Assembly (NCBI GenBank): GCA_964235605.1
Contig: CAXSCR010000031.1
Location: 1-52,924 of the forward strand
Direction of reading: 5' to 3'
Source of the DNA: DATCRE01 sp964235605
GTDB taxonomy: Bacteria > Bacteroidota > Bacteroidia > Cytophagales > Cyclobacteriaceae
DNA length: 52,924 nucleotides
Shown here: piece by piece, positions 1 through 7,929 of the stretch
Position numbering within the stretch: position 1 is the stretch's first letter
How the letters are laid out: each line of letters begins with the position of its first letter
Program-made: the position numbers and the translations under genes
The notes under the pieces: model-generated
The model's database searches: none
What the model saw: the letters and a program-made list of their open reading frames with translations, nothing else
What the model was told of the DNA's origin: nothing

Positions 1-38
1 ATTTTTGGTACACTCCTAGTTGCCATTTTTGGTACACT
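1..38. mobile_element. Possible IS21-family terminal region (partial)
   Basis: A 14-bp direct repeat (ATTTTTGGTACACT) occurs at 1-14 and 25-38, a 24-bp period. Read on the minus strand the inner edge begins TGTACCAAAAATGG. IS21-family ends start with TGT and carry several copies of a short repeat, so this looks like the end of an element lying left of the window and abutting the Rhs gene. No transposase is visible, so the family call is inference. Confidence 0.4.
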
Positions 39-41
39 ATT

Positions 42-986
42 ATTTACCGATTACACACCTATAATACAAACAGCGATTATTATCCTTTTGGTCTAGCCTT
101 CAACTCATATTCGCGAGAAAATAGCATTGTCAATGACTACACCTATAACGGAAAAGAAAAACAAGATGAACTTGGATTGAATTGGTTAGACTACGGAGCT
201 AGGATGTATAAGCCATATATCGGCAGATTTTCAAAGATGGATGTTTTATCTCAAAATTATCGGAGCTATAGTCCATACGGATATGCTAATAATCCTGTTA
301 ATAATTTTGATGTAATGGGGATTTTTATACTATTCGCACGATTTCGAGAAATGTTAAAAGGGTAGCGAACTATCTAGAACATGGTTATTCAGGTTATCTT
401 GGCAATAAAAAGAATGTGAATTGTAAGTTCAATTAAAAAAACATGGTGGTTTTTCTGACGCACAATTAAAAGAAGTATTTACTTGGGATAAGGGACCTAC
501 CGTATTACCCACAGAGTTGGAGCCTCTTAGATATGATGATGGTCTTGAAACTCCTGTATATGTTAAGTACCTTGGAGAATCTACGATATTTGTAAAATAT
601 TGATTTGGTTACAGAATTAGAGAATGCAAAAGGAAAAGACCGGGATTATATGTTGTTTTTTAGTTGCTGTAACCGTTCTTCATGAGTCAGTCCATTACGA
701 GTATTTTACAAATGGTTTAACTGCTTATGATGGTGGAGAGGAAGGAAATGCTTTTGAAAAAGATGCCTATGGCGAAGTAATTCTAAGGATGAATAAGAAG
801 CGAGTTATGGATAATTGGTTAAATAACAGACCAATTCCAAACCCTTTTAGGCCTAATCCAGACAAAAATAAAGGTAACGGGCAAAAGGATTTTTGGTTTG
901 ATTATCCTTCTGGTAATTTTCCTTCAAGCCCTGGAAAGAAAACAGATTCAATATATCATCCTCATAAGTTTCGTGGTAAAGAATAA
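42..986 (+). pseudogene. Rhs/YD-repeat protein C-terminal tip with HExxH metallopeptidase toxin domain, frameshifted
   Basis: The reading frame is open from the left edge and shows the Bacteroidota Rhs core: DYYPFG, YNGKEKQDE, LNWLDYGARMY and IGRFSKMD, then the toxin boundary near codon TAG 363. Downstream fragments line up as one protein only if the frame changes four times: near 355-362, at an A-run near 435-441, near 600, and at a T-run near 655-660. The last fragment (624-986) carries HESVHYEYF, followed by a GGEEGNAFEKDAYG segment. This is a zincin-type HExxH site with a downstream acidic stretch, as in Rhs-borne metallopeptidase toxins. Upstream pieces include VANYLEHGYSGYLG and KHGGFSDAQLKEVF. 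The gene is probably decayed, but homopolymer positions mean assembly indels must be excluded. Confidence 0.7.
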
Positions 987-996
987 ATATTGTTTT

Positions 997-1473
997 ATGA
1001 AAATGTGTTTATACCTAGTCTTTTTGTTTAATATAGGCAGTTGTAATAATATCAAATCCGACGATAAACAACGCTCCATGGATTTGAGTCAGATTAAAGA
1101 AGACTCAAGTGTGAATAGGAAAAAGGTTCAACTCATTGAAAAAGTGTTGAATTTGCCGCATGTACTGGAATTCTGTAAGGTAAAATTTTTTATAGAGAAT
1201 AATAAAAAAATTTATATCCTTTTAAAAGAAAGCGAATTTAAAGATGGTAATCCATCCATTACTCAGAATGGATATCAAGTGAGTATTTTGCATAGCTTAG
1301 ATTCTCTTGATACTGAGGAGCTACCCTTTTATCGCTTTAAAATGGAATTAAAAGGCGACCAGGCATTTGTAAGTTTGTTTTTTGAAATTACTGGAGCTAT
1401 AGCGTCTGGTAATTTAAATTATAGAGATGGGCATTGGGTTCCAGATGAAAAATTCAGTGTTGGAGTTAAATAA
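997..1473 (+). CDS. Putative immunity lipoprotein of the adjacent Rhs toxin
   Basis: The protein has 158 residues when started at the ATG at 997, 8 bases after the Rhs reading frame. The longer frame from 898 overlaps the toxin and is less likely. The N-terminus is a short hydrophobic signal ending LFNIGSC, a lipobox with Cys near residue 16, so the product is probably an outer-membrane or periplasmic lipoprotein. The rest is a soluble alpha/beta domain rich in Lys and Glu with no motif I recognise. A small gene directly behind a polymorphic toxin tip is the standard place for the immunity gene. A lipoprotein would guard the periplasm against a zinc protease. The function is inferred from position only. 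Confidence 0.55.
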   Translation: MKMCLYLVFLFNIGSCNNIKSDDKQRSMDLSQIKEDSSVNRKKVQLIEKVLNLPHVLEFCKVKFFIENNKKIYILLKESEFKDGNPSITQNGYQVSILHSLDSLDTEELPFYRFKMELKGDQAFVSLFFEITGAIASGNLNYRDGHWVPDEKFSVGVK

Positions 1474-1594
1474 TACTTTCTTCTGGCAATGATGAGTCAT
1501 TTAAGAACACAATAAATGCTTATTGATGAACTAATAAGTGCGGGTAACTGATATTTTTTGTGAAAACAAACAATAAATTAAAATTAAGGATTAA

Positions 1595-1930
1595 ATGATA
1601 GCCGAGTTAAAACAAAAAAGATATTTAGAGAACACGTTCACTGGTATGAAATACAGACTTCTGACTTTGATCACCGGGACACTAATTGGTAGTTCGGTTG
1701 GATTTATTCAAGAGGGAATTGACAACATAGGAGGTTTCGGAACCCCTTTTTATGACTACTATTTCAAGCCACTGTATTGGGTGACAATGTTTGGAATAAT
1801 TCCTGCAATAGCTGTGGGACTTTGGTCCGGCCGACAAATAAAAAGAAAAGGACAAAGAATTAACGTTGCACTAGATTGCCAGCCGCTAACAATGTGTATA
1901 CGCAATTTAAATTTGATTAATTATTTTTAA
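1595..1930 (+). CDS. Small membrane protein, unknown, running into an attC-like site
   Basis: The frame has 111 codons, with an alternative ATG at 1646 (MKYRLLTLITG). Two hydrophobic segments are visible, about residues 20-40 and 62-80, separated by a loop with FGTPFYDYYFKPLYW, and a basic tail follows (QIKRKGQR). Roughly the last 24 codons lie inside the palindromic repeat at 1878-1973, so the native C-terminus was probably lost or is supplied by the repeat. No family was recognised. It resembles a cassette gene whose 3' end overlaps its recombination site. Confidence 0.5.
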   Translation: MIAELKQKRYLENTFTGMKYRLLTLITGTLIGSSVGFIQEGIDNIGGFGTPFYDYYFKPLYWVTMFGIIPAIAVGLWSGRQIKRKGQRINVALDCQPLTMCIRNLNLINYF

Positions 1931-1973
1931 AGGTAAATTTAAACTGCGCATACACGAGCGTTTGCGGTCAGCT
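1878..1973. repeat. attC-like imperfect palindrome (cassette recombination site candidate)
   Basis: The left arm (1881-1914, GCCGCTAAC...GTGTATACGCA...TTTAAATTT) pairs with the right arm (1935-1972, AAATTTAAACTGCGCATACA...GTTTGCGG). The interrupted complementarity makes two stem blocks with mismatched bases and a central AT-rich spacer. That is the R''-L''-L'-R' layout of integron attC sites. The right R' box (GTTTGCG) does not fit the canonical GTTRRRY, so this is attC-like rather than a proven attC. A GNAT gene starts 12 bases after the right arm, as in gene cassettes. Confidence 0.5.
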
Positions 1974-1984
1974 TAAAGACGACA

Positions 1985-2557
1985 GTGCCAGTATTTAGAA
2001 ATCCCAAAGTGAAAATTATTACAGAAACTGAAAGGCTTCTTATACGGGAAATACTTCCAACAGACATTGATGAAATGTTTGAGCTTCACTCTGACCCAGA
2101 AGTTCATTTATATCTAGGAAACAAAACGATAACAACCCAAGAGAAAGTAAGTGAAGCGATTGATTTTGTCAGACAACAGTATATTGATTACGGAGTAGGA
2201 CGTTGGGCAATGATTAACAAAATAACTGACGAATTTATAGGTTGGACGGGATTAGAATTTGTCACAAAAGAAACTAACAATCATGAAAACTATTACGACC
2301 TTGGGTATAGGTTAATTAAAAGATTTTGGGGACAGGGATTTGCAACTGAATCAGCATTTGCTTCTTTAGACTATGCCTTTGACAAACTAAATGCAAAAGA
2401 AGTCTATGCTATTGCAAACTGTGAAAATGAAGGTTCAAACAAAATTCTAAAAAAGGTGGGACTAAAATTTATTGAAACATTTGACCTTGAAGGAATCAAA
2501 CATAATTGGTACAAAGTAGACAGAGCCGAATTTCAAAACAGAAAGCCGAACCGCTAA
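1985..2557 (+). CDS. GNAT family N-acetyltransferase (RimJ/RimL type)
   Basis: The protein has 190 residues and a GTG start 12 bases behind the attC-like repeat. It begins with the ETERLLIREILPTDIDEMFEL signature of RimJ/RimL-like acetyltransferases. A LGYRLIKRFWGQGFATES segment follows at about residues 116-134; this is the acetyl-CoA pyrophosphate loop (R/Q-x-x-G-x-G/A form). A late CENEGSNKILKKVGLKF motif is typical of the family. Such enzymes transfer acetyl from acetyl-CoA to amines of proteins, antibiotics or small molecules; the substrate here cannot be told. The stop codon TAA overlaps CCGCTAA, the start of a second attC-like site, so the gene looks like a mobile cassette. Confidence 0.85.
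   Translation: MPVFRNPKVKIITETERLLIREILPTDIDEMFELHSDPEVHLYLGNKTITTQEKVSEAIDFVRQQYIDYGVGRWAMINKITDEFIGWTGLEFVTKETNNHENYYDLGYRLIKRFWGQGFATESAFASLDYAFDKLNAKEVYAIANCENEGSNKILKKVGLKFIETFDLEGIKHNWYKVDRAEFQNRKPNR
2547..2557. repeat. Left edge of a second attC-like site, cut by a group II intron
   Basis: GCCGAACCGCTAA matches the beginning of the left arm at 1878-1889 (GCCAGCCGCTAAC). The match stops exactly where the intron 3' end begins on the minus strand (CCTACTCGAT). The rest of the site is missing. Confidence 0.4.
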
Positions 2558-3036
2558 TCGAGTAGGCGGCCTCACCAGTTGTAACTGATGAGGTTCGCCT
2601 CTCACACCACTGTACGTACGGGTCACGTATACAGCGGTTCATTAAGTTGTGGAGCTACTTTTTCGTAATAGGAGAACATAGATTCATAACCCCTCTTGAT
2701 AAGCCTTTCTATTGTGATGGTTGTTCCTAATATTGGGCTTTGTGCCACAGGCCATCCACCCATTCTGGTTCTACTCCACGCATAGGCCTGACCGGTTTTA
2801 ATTCCTAATCGAATTAGATTCTTTCTTTTTCGTTCAGGTTTCTTCCAATTTTCCCAGATGCAGTACCTCAATCTATTGCGTAGCCAGCCATCGAGTTCTT
2901 TAAGTTTAACTTGCATACTTGCCATACGGAAGTAGTTAATCCAACCTCTTTGAATTTCTTTTAATTTGGCTATGCGCTCATTGAAAGTACTTGGTGTAGT
3001 TTTACTGTTATCAGCTTGAGTTTTTGTTTAAGCGTT
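2557..3036 (-). mobile_element. Group II intron, 3' fragment (domains V-VI and maturase end)
   Basis: On the minus strand a domain V hairpin lies at about 2600-2640 (GAACCGCTGTATACG...CGTACGTACAGTGGTGTGAG). It is followed by a domain VI-like stem (CCTCATCAGTTACAACTGGTGAGG) and the end CCTACTCGAT, consistent with the 3' AY of group II introns. The 5' ribozyme part and most of the RT gene are absent, so it cannot splice or move. It is inserted in an attC-like sequence, the site preference of group IIC-attC introns. Confidence 0.75.
2623..3033 (-). pseudogene. Group II intron reverse transcriptase/maturase, C-terminal fragment
   Basis: About 136 codons are open on the minus strand. The first ATG is at 2925, but homologous sequence (ERIAKLKEIQRGWINYFRMA) continues upstream without a start. 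The segments KLKELDGWLRNRLRYCIW, ENWKKP and GWPVAQSPIL are the maturase X-domain signature of LtrA-type proteins (group II intron maturase-specific domain). The RT fingers and palm with YADD are missing. The stop codon lies inside the domain V hairpin, as in several compact bacterial introns. Confidence 0.8.
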
Positions 3037-3061
3037 CTGGGGCAACGAGGATTTTAAAAAC

Positions 3062-3082
3062 AACTCTCCGCGAAGAGTTTTT
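3062..3082 (+). terminator. Weak terminator-like hairpin
   Basis: AACTCT-CCGCGA-AGAGTT is followed by a T-run, between the intron remnant and padR. It has no obvious upstream transcript and may be a relic of the disrupted sequence. Confidence 0.25.
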
Positions 3083-3210
3083 CACATAGTGGAGAAGTTT
3101 TCAGTCCACAGACAGTATATCGTGCACTAAGACTCATTGACATAATTTATGACCAACCATATTGTGCGTGTTCAATTAATTCGCTTATTTGCTTCACAAA
3201 TCAGAAGTAA

Positions 3211-3543
3211 ATGGCAAGAGGGTTTTTAGGGGACTTTGAAGAATTGATTTTAACTATTGTAGCAGCCCATCAAGAAAATGCCTATGGAGCTGCTATAACC
3301 ATTGAAATTGAGAAATGGCTTGAAAGAAAAGTAACGTTAAGTGCAGTCCATGTAACACTTTATCGTCTTGAAGATAAAGGATATATTAAATCGAAAGTCG
3401 GGGGTGCGACCAATGAACGAGGTGGAAGACGAAAAAGAATTTATACGATTACAAGTGGTGGCGTAGCAATATTGAGAGCAATGAAAGAGACACGAATAGA
3501 TTTATGGAAGATGGTTCCTCAATTAAAGTTCATCAATAATTAA
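3211..3543 (+). CDS. PadR family transcriptional regulator
   Basis: The protein has 110 residues with a winged-helix PadR fold. It shows LGDFEELILTIVAAHQENAYGAAI at the N-terminus, the recognition region LSAVHVTLYRLEDKGYI, and the wing GGRRKRIYTIT. The long C-terminal dimerisation helix is short, as in the PadR proteins that precede permeases in Cytophagales. Its stop overlaps the ATG of the permease gene by one base (TAATG), so the two are translationally coupled. It probably controls its own operon; the effector is unknown. Confidence 0.88.
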   Translation: MARGFLGDFEELILTIVAAHQENAYGAAITIEIEKWLERKVTLSAVHVTLYRLEDKGYIKSKVGGATNERGGRRKRIYTITSGGVAILRAMKETRIDLWKMVPQLKFINN

Positions 3544-6182
3544 TGAGGTCTCTTCCATTATGGGCGGGAAAATTACTCAGGGCAATTTGCCCCGAAGAGC
3601 TATTTGAACAAATAGAAGGAGATTTAATAGAGATTTACAACTATGATATAAAGACGGTTGGTGAGCGAAAAGCTAAGTTAAGGTTTGTAGTTACTGCGCT
3701 ACGGTTCTTTAGACCTGGCATACTATTAAGGAACAAATTTTCAATTGAGTTAAATCAGATGCCCATGTTTCAAAACTATTTTAAAACTACCTATCGTCAC
3801 CTACTGAAAAGCAAAATCAACTTTACATTTAAGCTCGGTGGTCTGACATTAGCATTGCTCAGCTTTTTGGTCATTGCTATTTATGTTTCTTTTCAATTGT
3901 CATTTGACCGATACCACGAAGACTATGAAAATATTTATCGAGTAAATTCCGAATGGAGAGAGAATGGGGAAATGGCCAAGTATGCAATTGTTCCAACCGG
4001 AATTGGCCAAGCATTGAAGGATGAATTCCCCGAAGTAAAATCGTATGCCCGATTGAGAAGCCCAAGTCACTACCTCATTAAATATAAAGACAAATCATTT
4101 CGGCTTGAAGGATTTTCAGATGCCGATAGTTCTATTTTTGACGTGTTAACTTTTCAATTTATTAAAGGAGATAAACACGCGCTGGATCATCCCGGATCGA
4201 TTGTTCTTACCCAATCTCTTGCCACGCAAATTTTTGGTGATGAAGACCCGCTGAACAAATCGATATCCTTTACTGATCGGTTCAATAGGAGTTTTGAAGT
4301 AACGGCTGTTATAGAAGATATGCCTCATAATTCCCATTTGGGTATTAAAGCATTGCTACCCTTTAACTCTTTGCGTGATAGCATGGAATTGGCGATTGAT
4401 CCATGGGAAATAAATATTGATGGATCAACTTGTCTGTACCTACGACTTAACAACAATGGTAAACCAGAACAATTTTCTTCTAAGGCGATACCCTTACTTA
4501 GAAATAGAATCACTAAAAGTGAAGATGGCTTGGAGAAGGAATATGCAATATCTCTCCAACCGCTCAAAGATATTTATTTGGCTCCTCGCATGTATGCCGA
4601 ATTTTGTGCAAAGGGAAATGGAATGTATGTATATGTATTTTCATTACTTGGAATTTTCTTGTTAGTAATAGCCAGCATCAATTATATTAATCTTTCCATT
4701 GCAGACTTTCATAAACGGAATAAGGAAATCGGAGTGCGTAAAGTATTAGGTGCCAGAAAGAAGCAGATTGCTATTCAGGTTATTTTGGAAGCTTTCTTCG
4801 TTTCTCTTTCCTCTCTTATCCTGAGTATTGGTGTGTTATACTTTTTATTTCCTCAAGTTCTACAATCACTTGATAGCAATCTAAGCTTTGCAATGCTGTT
4901 CGAACCAACTGTTATGATTTCAGTTGCCCTAACCGTGCTATTGTTAATTATCTTATCTACGGCTTACCCGGCTTATCGACTGGCTATAAATAATCCGATT
5001 AACGATTTGAAGTCGGGAAGTTCTTTTGGAAAAAATTCATCTACAGGTAAAATACTTTTATTGGCTCAGTTTACTATTTCTATTGTTTGCATCAGTGCTA
5101 CATTTATTGTTGGTCGGCAAATTGAATTTATACAAACAAAGAACCCTGGCTACGACAGACATAATATGATTGTGGTCTATACACCGGATCGGTTCCCATC
5201 GGAAAAAATTCCCGTGATTAAAGACGAGTTTAAAAAATTACTTGGTGTCGAGGCTGTTTCTTATTCAACTTTTCGTATTGCTGGTGCCGGGTACTACCGC
5301 GATTGGTATAGAGTTGAGATTGGTGGTGAAATAAAACAGATGATGCTCAATGAAGTGTTTTTTGACCATGACTTTTTTAAGGCAACCGGAATACCATTAG
5401 TTGCAGGCCGATCATTCGATCCTAATAGTTCAACTGATTCCCACACAGCCTTTATCGTAAATGAATCTGCCGTTCGAGAATTCGGTTGGGATGATCCCAT
5501 CGGTAAAAGAATTAGTTCTGGTTATGAAGAAACAGAGGGAGAGAAATGGGAAGGCACGGTGGTAGGGGTGGTAAAAGATTTCAATGTCTATTCACTTCAT
5601 AAGAAAATTGATCCATTAGTAATGCGACTACCATGGTCAGATTGGCCGGGTAGCTGCGTGCATATAAAAATCAATGGTCCATTAAATCAGACAATAGCTT
5701 CTATTAAAAAGAAGTATGAAGAAATACTACCGGGGTTTCTCCTTGACTACAGCATAATTGAAGATATCTATGATAACCAATATCAAGACGAGAAGAAAGC
5801 CTTTAGAGCGCTTCAACTGAGTACGTGGATTATTGTGCTAATTTCATCTCTCGGAATTTTCTCCCTTTCAATTTACATGTCCGCAAGACGCATGAAAGAA
5901 TTTGGTATCCGAAAGGTACTCGGTGCAACGGCAAACCAAATTACGGTCTTGCATGTCAGCCACTTTATGAAGATTGCGTTAGTCGCTAATGTTATTGCTT
6001 TACCAATCGCATATTGGTCAATGAAAGAATGGCTGAATGAATTTGCTTATCGGGCAGAGCTCGGCAGCGCTTTATTTTTCTTGGTGGCGACTATTTCCTT
6101 TTTGCTTGTAATAATCTCATCTGGGTATTCGTCATGGAAAGCCGGAAAGATGAACCCTATAGATGTAATAAAGATGGAATGA
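3543..6182 (+). CDS. ABC transporter permease of the MacB/FtsX type with PadR-linked prefix domain
   Basis: The protein has 879 residues. Residues 1-70 form the permease prefix domain found downstream of PadR genes (LPLWAGKLLRAICPEELFEQIEGDL). TM1 lies near residues 98-120, then a MacB-like periplasmic domain, then an FtsX core with three TM helices (about 360-480). A second TM, periplasmic and FtsX unit ends the chain, with IGVRKVLGARKKQI in the first half and FGIRKVLGATANQI in the second. No ATPase gene is present here, so the partner is encoded elsewhere. Such permeases usually export peptides or lipoproteins, or transmit force; the cargo is unknown. Confidence 0.88.
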   Translation: MRSLPLWAGKLLRAICPEELFEQIEGDLIEIYNYDIKTVGERKAKLRFVVTALRFFRPGILLRNKFSIELNQMPMFQNYFKTTYRHLLKSKINFTFKLGGLTLALLSFLVIAIYVSFQLSFDRYHEDYENIYRVNSEWRENGEMAKYAIVPTGIGQALKDEFPEVKSYARLRSPSHYLIKYKDKSFRLEGFSDADSSIFDVLTFQFIKGDKHALDHPGSIVLTQSLATQIFGDEDPLNKSISFTDRFNRSFEVTAVIEDMPHNSHLGIKALLPFNSLRDSMELAIDPWEINIDGSTCLYLRLNNNGKPEQFSSKAIPLLRNRITKSEDGLEKEYAISLQPLKDIYLAPRMYAEFCAKGNGMYVYVFSLLGIFLLVIASINYINLSIADFHKRNKEIGVRKVLGARKKQIAIQVILEAFFVSLSSLILSIGVLYFLFPQVLQSLDSNLSFAMLFEPTVMISVALTVLLLIILSTAYPAYRLAINNPINDLKSGSSFGKNSSTGKILLLAQFTISIVCISATFIVGRQIEFIQTKNPGYDRHNMIVVYTPDRFPSEKIPVIKDEFKKLLGVEAVSYSTFRIAGAGYYRDWYRVEIGGEIKQMMLNEVFFDHDFFKATGIPLVAGRSFDPNSSTDSHTAFIVNESAVREFGWDDPIGKRISSGYEETEGEKWEGTVVGVVKDFNVYSLHKKIDPLVMRLPWSDWPGSCVHIKINGPLNQTIASIKKKYEEILPGFLLDYSIIEDIYDNQYQDEKKAFRALQLSTWIIVLISSLGIFSLSIYMSARRMKEFGIRKVLGATANQITVLHVSHFMKIALVANVIALPIAYWSMKEWLNEFAYRAELGSALFFLVATISFLLVIISSGYSSWKAGKMNPIDVIKME

Positions 6183-6198
6183 GACAGAAGAAACAATT

Positions 6199-6255
6199 AT
6201 GAAAAATTCCATGACTATGAAAGCAGCGTTTAGAAATCTTATAATAAGAGCTTAA
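6199..6255 (+). pseudogene. Remnant of the first codons of a second permease gene
   Basis: The frame encodes 18 codons, MKNSMTMKAAFRNLIIRA then stop. It lies 16 bases after the permease and resembles the FtsX-family start (KxAFRNLIR). The rest is replaced by repeat and intron sequence. Confidence 0.4.
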
Positions 6256-6307
6256 AGACGGAGTAACAGCAAAGGGAGAAATATGTTTGATCACAGTCCT
6301 ACGAAAA

Positions 6308-6390
6308 CCACACCAATGCCACACTTACCGACACACAATCAAAGCCTTGCCATCCGTGTGGTTAAGAGTGTGCAATGCGCAGCACAATGC
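6308..6390. repeat. Dispersed palindromic repeat, copy 1
   Basis: CCACACCAATGCCACACTTAC, then AATCAAAGCC, then GTGTGGTTAAGAGTGTGC form a folded-back arrangement (CACACTTA against TAAGAGTGTG). A related copy lies at 49389-49442. A group II intron end follows directly at 6394. Confidence 0.45.
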
Positions 6391-6393
6391 ATA

Positions 6394-7055
6394 GTCGAGT
6401 AGGTAAAGGGGAGTTTCACCCCTAAACCTCTCTCAGAACCGTACTTGAAGCTCTCGCTTCATACGGCTCTTATATGTAATCTGTTATTCTGTTTAGCATC
6501 AGAATAACTTATAGCCTAATCCCCAATGATAGAATAGGTTGGGATATGATTTTCCAATCGCTCTTAACCAGGCCATAGCTTTCACTTTGCTTCCTTTAAA
6601 GCTTTTGTATTTGTTCAATATCCAACGTATCGTGCGTTGGTGCAGGTAATAGAAAAATAGAAAACAGGCATTAACTTCGCTTGCTGATCTTTCCATAATA
6701 TTGTATCCAACCGGCAATCTTCGGGTTTAGCTGATTTGCTAAATCCTGTATCGACCATTGGCTCTTGTTATGAAAACCAGACTTCCTGAGTTCTTGTGTT
6801 ATACGTACTTTCGATTTTCGACTCATCATGCAGTCGTATTGTAGAAAGCTTCCTCCGACTTTTAATTTCTTACGTATGGGAAGAAAGCTAAGAAGTCAAA
6901 TTGAACAAGATAACCTTTTAAATTCCGCTTGTCTTTCTTGCAGTAAACTATTTTCGTCTTTTCCGGATGCGCTGTTAAGCCACATTGGTTTAAACGTATT
7001 TCCAGCACTGACAAGAGTTGCGATGCTTCAATATAGCTTCTGCAATGGATAACCA
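6394..7055 (-). mobile_element. Group II intron fragment A (domains V-VI and degenerate RT)
   Basis: On the minus strand a classic domain V lies at about 6428-6470 (GAGCCGTATGAAGCGAGAGC then TTCAAGTACGGTTC). A domain VI stem (GGTTTAGGGGTGAAACTCCCC) and the end TTACCTACTCGAC follow. The ribozyme 5' half is missing because another intron end (fragment B) interrupts the RT gene at 7056. Confidence 0.8.
6499..7055 (-). pseudogene. Group II intron RT/maturase, C-terminal half, frameshifted (fragment A)
   Basis: On the minus strand the pieces read LVIHCRSYIEASQLLSVLE...GLTAHPEKTKIVYCKKDKRN, then KSQWSIQDLANQLNPKIAGWI, then WILNKYKSFKGSKVKAMAWL and YPNLFYHWGLGYKLF. This order is RT palm after YADD, then thumb, then the maturase-type end. 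Frame changes and a stop occur near 6720-6870. The fragment begins exactly after the YADD catalytic codons, where another intron's 3' end has been inserted. It is non-functional. Confidence 0.8.
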
Positions 7056-7128
7056 GTCGAGTAGGCCACCGGAACTTCCGCGATAGCCTTCTCACAGATA
7101 CGGACGTGATACTCTCGCATCATCAAAA
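7056..7128 (-). mobile_element. Group II intron fragment B, 3' end inside the RT of fragment A
   Basis: On the minus strand part of a domain V (GATGCGAGAGTATCACGTCCG, TCTGTGAGAAGGC) is followed by TATCGCGGAAGTTCCGGTGG and CCTACTCGAC. It joins RT codons LVIHC of fragment A, so the intron inserted at the YADD site. Everything 5' of domain V is lost. Confidence 0.7.
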
Positions 7129-7129
7129 A

Positions 7130-7366
7130 TTATATAGCTTAGCTTGGTATTATACGCCCATGGCCTACAGATTCACCAGGCATTTAAATCCGTCACTTAC
7201 TATTTTTGATTGCATGGATGAGCTTTCAAATTTTGCATTTGCTCCAAAGGAATTAAAAGATCTCGAAGCCGAATTGTTTTCAAAATCTGACGTTGTTTTT
7301 ACAGGTGGAAATTCCTTGTATGAAGCAAAGAAACTGGCTCCTATTATTCAGTCTCCAATGTTTTTT
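7130..7366 (+). pseudogene. Internal fragment of a glycosyltransferase
   Basis: The plus-strand frame reads WYYTPMAYRFTRHL, TIFDCMDELSNF, LEAELFSKSDVVFTGG and SLYEAKKL. This is the central segment of family-1-like glycosyltransferases with the DCMDELS and VVFTGGxSLYEAK signatures. About 70 codons remain. The left edge abuts intron fragment B and the right edge abuts the maturase end of fragment C, so the gene was broken by intron insertion and deletion. No start or active full-length domain remains. Confidence 0.7.
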
Positions 7367-7929
7367 TTATGCCATTGGTGGGCGAATTCCAAATTTCCAA
7401 TGAGCAAACAAGTTAGGATTTTGTTTACACATACTCCCCAACCATTTGATCGCTCTTGTCTTGTGTCTTCTTACCCTTTTATATTTCCGTTCCACCCAGT
7501 GAGCCAGCCTTCCGTTCAGTCTTTGGAACAGTGGATACATGGCCGATTTGTAAAACTTACTGTAGTAGACAATGTATCCCTGAAGTTTGGCATTAAACAT
7601 ATTTGCCAGGTCCTTCAGGCTTTTATCTGACCTCGTTTGCAGGCGCCAACTTCTTATCTCCTTATTAATCTTCTTCCTGGCCTTGGTGCTTATTGCCGGA
7701 CTGAAGTTCACAAAGTATTTGCCCCAGCGATTCTTTGACCTTCTGGCCATAAAAGTGAACCCCAGAAAATCAAACTTCTCATGTAAGTAGCTATCTCTCC
7801 TGTCTTCATCTTTACAGTAAACAATCTTTGTCTTTGCTTCATTCAGTTCCAGTTTGCAGACTGCCATTCTTTCAATTATTAAAAGTTTTAATCTTTCATC
7901 TTCCTGCTTACTTCCACAGTGGCAGATGG
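7367..7929 (-). pseudogene. Group II intron RT/maturase, C-terminal half (fragment C)
   Basis: An uninterrupted minus-strand frame runs from the post-YADD position (PICHCGSKQEDERL) through LELNEAKTKIVYCKDEDRR, FDFLGFTFMARR, LKDLANMFNAKLQGYIVYY and YKRVRRHKTRAIKWL to NLFAHWKFG. The apparent N-terminus of this frame (MCERLSGKFRWPTR) is intron D domain VI sequence read through by chance, not RT. The fingers and YADD are absent. Domains V-VI of its own intron are missing on the 3' side, where the glycosyltransferase fragment begins. Confidence 0.82.

Noticed and set aside
6862..7095. Minus-strand frame starting MRRLSRKFRWPTR as a protein N-terminus
   Set aside because: The first 13 codons are intron domain VI sequence; the real RT similarity starts at LVIHC.
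7106..7630. A 174-codon plus-strand gene
   Set aside because: Only 7130-7366 is glycosyltransferase-like; the remainder is antisense to an intron RT.
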